A stretch of DNA of 64,000 nucleotides from Luidia sarsii (taxonomy: Eukaryota; Echinodermata; Asteroidea; Paxillosida; Luidiidae), in contig OX465112.1 of NCBI GenBank assembly GCA_949987565.1, positions 17,714,445 through 17,778,444 on the forward strand. Direction: 5' to 3'. Positions 58,770 through 64,000 of this stretch are shown piece after piece. The notes beneath the pieces were generated by a model. That model was not told the DNA's origin. It saw only the letters and a list, made by a program, of their open reading frames with translations, and made no database searches. The stretch's first letter is position 1. Every line of letters begins with the position of its first letter. Both the position numbers and the translations under genes were made by a program.

Positions 58770-59265
58770 CCTGTCTTTCTCCTCTCTCTGTTTCTGTCAC
58801 TGTTTCTCACTCTCCTCTCTATTAGTCTCTCCATCTGTCAGTGTCGTCTCTCTCTCTTTGTCACCCCTTTACCATGGTCTCTCTCTATCTCTTATTGTCT
58901 TTCTCCATCTCTCCCCTCCCTCCCTCCGCTCTACCCCTTCCTCCCTCCGCTCTCTCTTTCTCGCTCTCTCCACCTCTACCGCTCTCCTCTCTCTCTCTCT
59001 CTCTCTGCCACCTTTCTCTTCACCCCTCCCCCTCTCTCTCTCCATCTCTCCCCCTCCCTCCTGGCCCTCCGCTCCCTCTTCCCCACTCTCTCCACCTCTG
59101 TCTCTCCCACTCTCCACCTCTACCGCTCCCCCACTCTCTCTGCCACCTTTCTCTTCACCCCTCCCTCTCTCTCTCCATCTCTCCCCTACCTCCCTCCGCT
59201 CCCTCTTCCCCGCTCTCTCCACCTCTGTCTCTCCCTCTCTCCACCTCTACCGCTCTCTCCCCTTC

Positions 59266-59311
<46 letters not shown>

Positions 59312-59497
59312 ACCTCTACCGCTCTCCCCCCCTCTCTCTCTCTCTTTGCCACCTCTCTCTTCACCCCTCCCTCATTCTCTCTCTTCATCTCTTCCCCTCA
59401 TTCTCTCTCTCCATCTCTTCCCCTCTCTCCCCTCATTCTCTCTCTCCATCTCTTCCCCTCTCTCCCCTCATTCTCTCTTTCCATCAACCCCCCCCCC
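58770..59497. repeat. Polypyrimidine (CT-rich) tract
   Basis: About 720 bases of C and T on the + strand with repeated CACCTCTACCGCTCTC and TCATTCTCTCTCTCCATCTC units, ending in a C-run at 59488-59497. Open frames here are artefacts. It ends 12 bases before the acceptor-like AG of the possible exon at 59510. Confidence 0.95.
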
Positions 59498-59509
59498 TCG
59501 CGTCTGTAG

Positions 59510-59596
59510 TGGCGCACCTACGTCCCCATCATCAACACCGGGTACGTCAGCATTGCCATCCGGCTCGAGCGCCACGCCAGTGTTCCACCCAAGGAG
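59510..59596 (+). CDS. Possible internal exon of an unidentified gene
   Basis: A segment of 87 bases bounded by TCGCGTCTGTAG| and |GTACGG, both good splice-site matches, with a very long pyrimidine stretch just upstream. In the frame starting at the first base it encodes 29 residues without a stop, beginning WRTYVPIINTGYVSIAI and ending with ERHASVPPKE. GC-rich third positions resemble the receptor exons. The product is not recognised, and no neighbouring exon was found within the window. It could still be chance, since short open segments are common. Confidence 0.4.
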
Positions 59597-60154
59597 GTAC
59601 GGAAGAGAGCACGCCTCCCTTGCGGCCAGATCCCGTGCACGGCCCAGGGCAAGATAACATTTTCATGCCGGAATAAGCACTCTATGCGGGGGGGGGGGGG
59701 GGTACCGGGGGAGAGGACGAGCCTCGATCGTGCCAAGATCTCATTTGCTACAACGGCGAGGCGTATGATGACGAGATGTAGCCAGACACGGAACGGGACA
59801 AGCTTATTAGGTGCAGGCGCGGCGGTCGTTACTGTAATTTTGGCCCGCGATCGATAGGAGTCGCCGAGGACTGAGGGACGCACGATGCCGTGCTTATATT
59901 ATCACAGCCCGACGCTGTGTCAACGCTCCGAGGTGCGTTCGACGGTCTAGGATGTAATCGTGTTCCGTTGGAACATGATTACGCGAGGTGGATGTGCCAA
60001 CCGAAGGAAGGCAATTCAGGGGTCGACTTCACCAGACTTTGGTCTCAAAGCGTGCAGAGACGGTGCGATGGGGCTACTTCTCACACCGGGGTGCTGGAGT
60101 ATGAGTTGGTTTTTGTTTCCACCGCGACCTCACCGAAATTCCTAGTGAGTTCCT
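59597..60154. other. No further exon recognised
   Basis: Sequence following the possible exon has a G-run at 59680-59692 and no convincing second exon. Confidence 0.45.
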
Positions 60155-60355
60155 GGAGATTTTTTTTTTGCCAAATGGACCAAGACTTGAACCAGATGAT
60201 CTGTGTGTACCAGCACTCTATATCCAGCTATATCCATCTGAGCTATATCCAGCCGTTCGATGGCGGCATTCCCAAATAGTCAACTGGTCTTTACTGGGGG
60301 TGGGGTGGGGGGGCTGCCGTCTATCACCAGGGATCACGCCCCCGTTTTAATTCAG
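60155..60355 (-). mobile_element. tRNA-like SINE, family D, copy 2
   Basis: On the minus strand: a body with AACGGGGGCGTGATCCCTGG and GGGAATGCCGCCATCGAACG, then GGCTGGATATAGCTCAGATGG-like sequence, a short tandem duplication of AGCTGGATATAG, the B-box region CTGGTTCAAGTC, and a 3' run of nine A. It matches copy 1 at 36914 in order. The duplication inside the A-box region would disrupt the tRNA-like fold. Confidence 0.8.
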
Positions 60356-61109
60356 ATGCTACCGACCAGTTGTTGAAAACATGGCTACAGCAGTTCGGGG
60401 ATCATACAAAGTTTCTGAAGCAACGATTCTAAATGTAGGCCTACATGTACATTTTCAGAAGTCAGGTTTTTTTTTTAAAGAGACTTGCAGTGGAAAGTTT
60501 GTGGTGACACCGGCACCATGTGTAATCCCTTTCGAGGACGACTCCGAGACCGGTAACTCAACGTTTCGGAACTGCCCCCACTATTTCATTCTGGTATATA
60601 TTATAGATAGCTTTAATTCTATTTTTTGTTTTTCTACCGATGTGACTACAGAGACGATAAAGATTCACGCCTCGCAAAGGCCGTTCACCCAGAGAGCACG
60701 CCGCCTTCGTGTTTCGCTTCGTCGGAGCTGGTGCCAAACAGCACTTCGGACACAATCCCTTCTCACTCTGGGCAATCAATAAAACAGCACGTCGCCGAGT
60801 CTGTACAGCGGCGCACAAGGGGCCCGGTGTATTTTTGCAATTCGCGGCACTGGACGACTGGGCCACTAGGGGGGGAGGGGGGACCGTGAAGGTGAAGGAT
60901 TGGGGCGTTGGGTTTAGTGCGCCAAACAGCGTGATGAATGTTTCACGATCGACAGCACTGCCGGGCAAGGCATATCTCCCAATAAATAGGAAATCAACCC
61001 CCTCTTCCTTGGACGGACAAATCCGCATCCCTTCAAATAAACGAAAGTGTCGGGCCGACAGCCGGCCCACCGCCGCCTAAATCCAGCCACTTATCTTGGG
61101 ATAATACCC
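60356..61109. other. No gene recognised
   Basis: Overlapping frames on both strands lack family features. Confidence 0.5.
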
Positions 61110-61595
61110 TTCTCTCTGTCCATCTCTGCTCTCTCTTCTTCTCTCTCTCTCCTCATCTCTCTCTCTCTCTCTCCATCTCCCCCTCTTTCTCTCTCCTCAT
61201 CTCTCTCTCTCCCCACTCCCTCTCTCATATCTCTCTCTCCCTCTACCTTTTTTTCATTCTCTCTCCCCTCTCTCTCTCTCTCTCTCTGACTCTCTCTCTC
61301 TCTCTCTACCTCTCTCTCTCTCTCCTCTCTCTCTCTCTCCCCCACTCCTTCTCTCTGTCTCATCTCTCTCACCTCTCTCCCTCCCTCTATCTTTCTCATT
61401 CTCTCTCCCCTCCCCCCTCTCTCTCTCTCTACCTCTCTCTGACTCTCTCTCCCCCCTCTCTCTCTCTCTCTCTACCTTTCTCTCTCTGACTCTCTCTCTC
61501 CTCTCTCTCTACCTCTCTCTCTCTTTCCCACTCCTTCTCTGTCTCATCTCTTTCACCTCTCTTTCTCCCTCTATCTTTCTCATTCTCTCTCCCCT

Positions 61596-61628
<33 letters not shown>

Positions 61629-61735
61629 CCACTCCTTATCTGTTTAATCTCTCTCACCGCTCTCTCTCCCTCTATCTTTCTCATTCTCTCTCCCCTCTCT
61701 CCCCCCTCTCTCTCTCACTCCCCCTCTCCCCCACC
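61110..61735. repeat. Polypyrimidine (CT-rich) tract
   Basis: About 625 bases rich in CTCTCTCT. A segment of about 120 to 170 bases containing CCACTCCTTCTCT, ATCTTTCTCATTCTCTCTCC and a C-run is repeated at least three times (near 61345, 61530 and 61628). Confidence 0.95.
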
Positions 61736-62013
61736 TGCGATCTAGGTCTTATTTCCTGTGCGGGGCTGGCGGTGAGATGCACCCCTCCATCTCCTTCGCG
61801 CAATTCTCGACGCACGGCAAATGCCAAATCGGGAGGATTTCACGACTCGGATATATATACACAGCTTGAAAATTAATAGGAAAGGGGCTCTGAAGACGAA
61901 ACGAAACAGCCGAGACAAAGTGGCACTCGACGCGACCAGCCCCCCTTGCGAATCTGAGGCGGTATGACAGTCCTGCGCGCACGCAAAGATTGTTCCCAGG
62001 ACCCGTTCGGATA
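61736..62013. other. Spacer, no gene recognised
   Basis: Unassigned DNA between the CT tract and a MITE. Confidence 0.5.
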
Positions 62014-62418
62014 TGTGACCCGGCACAGCATAATGAGGAATAACCCCCACTTTTGAGATTTTGAGATTTTCTAATGATGTGAAAGATGAACCATTACCTT
62101 TCAAGTGATTAAAAATTATTTCCGTGTGAACTTTGTTGTAAATAGTACACGGGGACTTCTAACTCCTCGAAAGCGGCCATTCAAAAAGGCAGGAACTTCA
62201 CATTTTCATGAAAACAGTACACAAACACTCCCCGGAATCCTCGTTTTTTCAACATTTAGAGACGGATTTCGGAAAAATCCTTTGGACATAATATCCTCTA
62301 ATACATTAACTTTCCGAAAAAAAAAAATAATTGATTTTTTTTTTCATCAAATTGAGAAGATACTTTGTAGGTGTTGTTTACTCGAAAAGTGTTTTGGTGG
62401 GATATTCCTCGGGTCACA
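62014..62418 (+). mobile_element. MITE family A, copy 7 (405 bp)
   Basis: Starts TGTGACCCGGCACAGCATAA. The right end is shortened: after GGGATATTCCTC it jumps to GGGTCACA, missing the ATGTCGCTGTGCC portion. An inner deletion removes the GTTCATTTGGTACCAG stretch. The flanks are ATA and TATA. Otherwise it aligns with the long copies. Confidence 0.94.
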
Positions 62419-62672
62419 TATAATAGGCGATGAATGCCACTGACGAACAGGGTTATCAGTCTCCACTTGCATCTACGGACATCTGGTGCTGAAATGGAAG
62501 AGGCCGCCACCAAAATGGTAGTTCACCAATCTCCCGTTCTCTGTCTGCCTGAGTTATGCGTCTTAATACAGTCAGTATATGCAAACCCTTGTTGACGCTG
62601 TCACGACCCGAAGCATTCGGCCCAACAGCTCCAATAGATGAGACTTAAGGCTTTGCATGGTGGGTGAATCCA
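62419..62672. other. Spacer, no gene recognised
   Basis: Unassigned DNA between a MITE and the foldback element. Confidence 0.5.
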
Positions 62673-62726
62673 TATAGGAAGGTTTGCGGTGACACCATGT
62701 ATCAGGTCTCTTAAAGGAAGAGGTTT

Positions 62727-62742
62727 GGTTCTGAAAAGAACC
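62727..62742 (-). ncRNA. Histone-mRNA-type 3' stem-loop, left arm
   Basis: On the minus strand GGTTCTTTTCAGAACC: a 6-bp stem (GGTTCT/AGAACC) with loop TTTC. This fits the stem-loop of replication-dependent histone mRNAs, typically GGCTCTTTTCAGAGCC, with one stem pair C-G replaced by T-A. It is followed by AAACC, similar to the usual ACCA/ACCCA. No histone gene is present in the window. Confidence 0.6.
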
Positions 62743-62757
62743 TGAGGGTAACTCGAC

Positions 62758-62788
62758 GTTTCGACCAGTATGCTCTGGCCGTCATCAG
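62758..62788 (-). ncRNA. Hammerhead-ribozyme-like core
   Basis: Reading the minus strand: CTC, CTGATGA, C, GGCCAG, AGCATA, CTGGTC, GAAAC, then GTC and GAG just outside the interval. CTGATGA and GAAA are the invariant hammerhead boxes; GGCCAG pairs with CTGGTC as stem II (one G-T wobble) with a six-base loop. CTC and GAG can pair as stem I next to the core, and GTC is the usual cleavage triplet. Weak points are an extra C after CTGATGA and a stem III reduced to ACGT with no loop, which could only pair between two molecules. Confidence 0.45.
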
Positions 62789-62823
62789 GAGAAACAGAAA
62801 TGCGAAACGTCGAGTTACCCTCA

Positions 62824-62839
62824 GGTTCTTTTCAGAACC
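62824..62839 (+). ncRNA. Histone-mRNA-type 3' stem-loop, right arm
   Basis: On the + strand GGTTCTTTTCAGAACC followed by ATACC. About 14 bases further on is AAGAGACCTG, which loosely resembles the purine-rich histone downstream element. Same stem-loop as in the left arm because the arms are inverted copies. Confidence 0.6.
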
Positions 62840-62894
62840 ATACCTCTTCCTTTAAGAGACCTGATACATGGTGTTAACCGCAAACCTTCCTATA

Positions 62895-63845
62895 TTAACT
62901 CCAATAGAGTTTCGGTAAGGTTCGCCTTTAGTACTTTTTCCACGCGGAGCACACTGTCAAAACTGACAGAAACAGCAACCCGCAGCGGATTCTTTCCCAT
63001 GAGCCTGCGACGCCGAACTTGCAGCAGTGCACTTTTGCCGATTCTGAAGCGGCTGTCTATACCCATTATAATGCGACGCGTCGATGGAGTGTGGGAGCTG
63101 TGCTCAGGAACCGCCGATGCACTTTGCTACGTTTAAGCACCGAACTGGTAAAGCTGCTCTCTGGTTTAGAAATCAAAGCAGGTCAGGCGAAATGAACTCA
63201 CGCTGAATCGAAGATAGTCGATTCCAAGCGGCAGTGTGTAATAATAACACCCCTCCTGGTCCTTCCCTCTCCTGTTTCGTGTTACTTTCCGGAACACCTG
63301 CCACTTTTTTGGGAGCCTACTTCAACAATCTCATTCCCGTCAGTTGCGTCCACCCCTCCCTTGGCTCCCAGTAATGGGTTTGTGTACACGGCAATCAATA
63401 TTTCACGGAGGGGGACGACTAGTGACGAAGGGCCCTGACTGAACAATGGCCGCCAAGATCCCGCCTTGGTAGAGGGCTAATACACGGTACTCCCACAGCA
63501 GTCGAATCCGCCGTGTATAGGCGGTTCAATGATTCGCATTGGTATGGCAAATATTAGAGCAATTTTTGGGTACATGTATAGTGCTTACGCGGTGGCGATG
63601 TCGAAGATGAACTCACGCTGACAGGAAAATTGAGGGCATTACCCTGTGGTATAACGTTATAGCGCGCTCTGCTGATGGCGAAACGACTATCAGAGTGACA
63701 GTAGAACCCGTCAATAACGTTCAGCATTCATGCCTGGTGACGTACTGTCGCCATATATACAATGTACCCGGGGCCGTGTCTCACAGACCCTCAGGGGCAG
63801 AAACCCGAAACGAGGGGTTCCGTCAAAGAAACAGAAATGCGACGA
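62895..63845. other. No gene recognised
   Basis: About 950 bases of unassigned DNA. No coding region or repeat could be supported. Confidence 0.5.
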
Positions 63846-64000
63846 GGAAAAGAGAAAGGGAGAGAGGGAGGAGAGAGGGGAGAGGGAGGGAGACAGAGGC
63901 ATTATGACAGAGAAAGGGAACAGAGAGACAGAAAGGGGGAGGGTGTCGATGGCAGACAGAGTGAGGCAGAGACGAAGAGAGACAGAGACATAGAGCGACA
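63846..64000. repeat. GA-rich tract at window end
   Basis: GAGAGGGAG and GAGACAGA units on the + strand; runs off the end of the window. Confidence 0.9.

Larger units (their letters stand above)
62673..62894. mobile_element. 222-bp foldback with 91/92-base arms
   Basis: The left arm, 62673-62763, starts TATAGGAAGGTTTGCGGT. The right arm, 62803-62894, is its inverted copy with about three differences (a TGAC/TTAAC change and one A/T). The spacer is 39 bases. Each arm holds a histone-type stem-loop sequence, and the spacer plus the inner end of the left arm form a hammerhead-like core on the minus strand. No protein is encoded. It is probably a small mobile element, but only one intact copy is in the window. 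Confidence 0.9.

Overview
The window is nuclear DNA from an animal, most likely a marine invertebrate that cannot be named from sequence alone. Evidence for this is one spliced class C G-protein-coupled receptor gene with a 12.8 kb intron, tRNA-like SINE modules, short inverted-repeat DNA transposons (MITEs), LINE-type 3' tails with AATAAA signals, and very abundant microsatellites. There are no bacterial-style operons, ribosome binding sites or CRISPR arrays.

One gene can be read completely. A metabotropic-glutamate-receptor-like protein of 904 residues is encoded on the + strand by two coding exons, 14975-17065 and 29908-30531, joined in phase 0 inside transmembrane helix 4. The first exon carries the signal peptide, the bilobed ligand-binding domain, the nine-cysteine linker and TM1 to early TM4. 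The second carries the rest of TM4, TM5-TM7 and a tail with a glutamine run. The residues that hold an amino acid's alpha-amino and carboxyl groups are kept, but two that read the glutamate side chain are replaced, so the ligand is uncertain. A short exon-like segment at 59510-59596 (+) may belong to a second gene that cannot be identified.

Nearly everything else is repeat. Layout: 1-14974, tandem repeats, MITEs and unassigned DNA; 14975-30531, the receptor gene, whose intron holds MITEs, SINE and LINE fragments and about 2.7 kb of purine- or pyrimidine-only tracts; 30532-49300, a possible 3' UTR, three MITE families, SINEs, foldback repeats, minisatellites and nested LINE tails; 49700-54135, two large tandem arrays and a 32-bp minisatellite; 54400-64000, unassigned DNA, the possible exon, CT tracts, a MITE and a foldback element.

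The most unusual object is the 222-bp foldback at 62673-62894. Each arm carries a sequence matching the 3' stem-loop of replication-dependent histone mRNAs, and the loop-proximal part matches the catalytic core of a type I hammerhead ribozyme on the minus strand. Also notable are LINE tails at 48.1-48.8 kb with a hairpin supported by a compensatory base change, a 183-bp foldback MITE present in three copies of identical length, and seven copies of an oligo(C)-oligo(A) junction that always has the same polarity.
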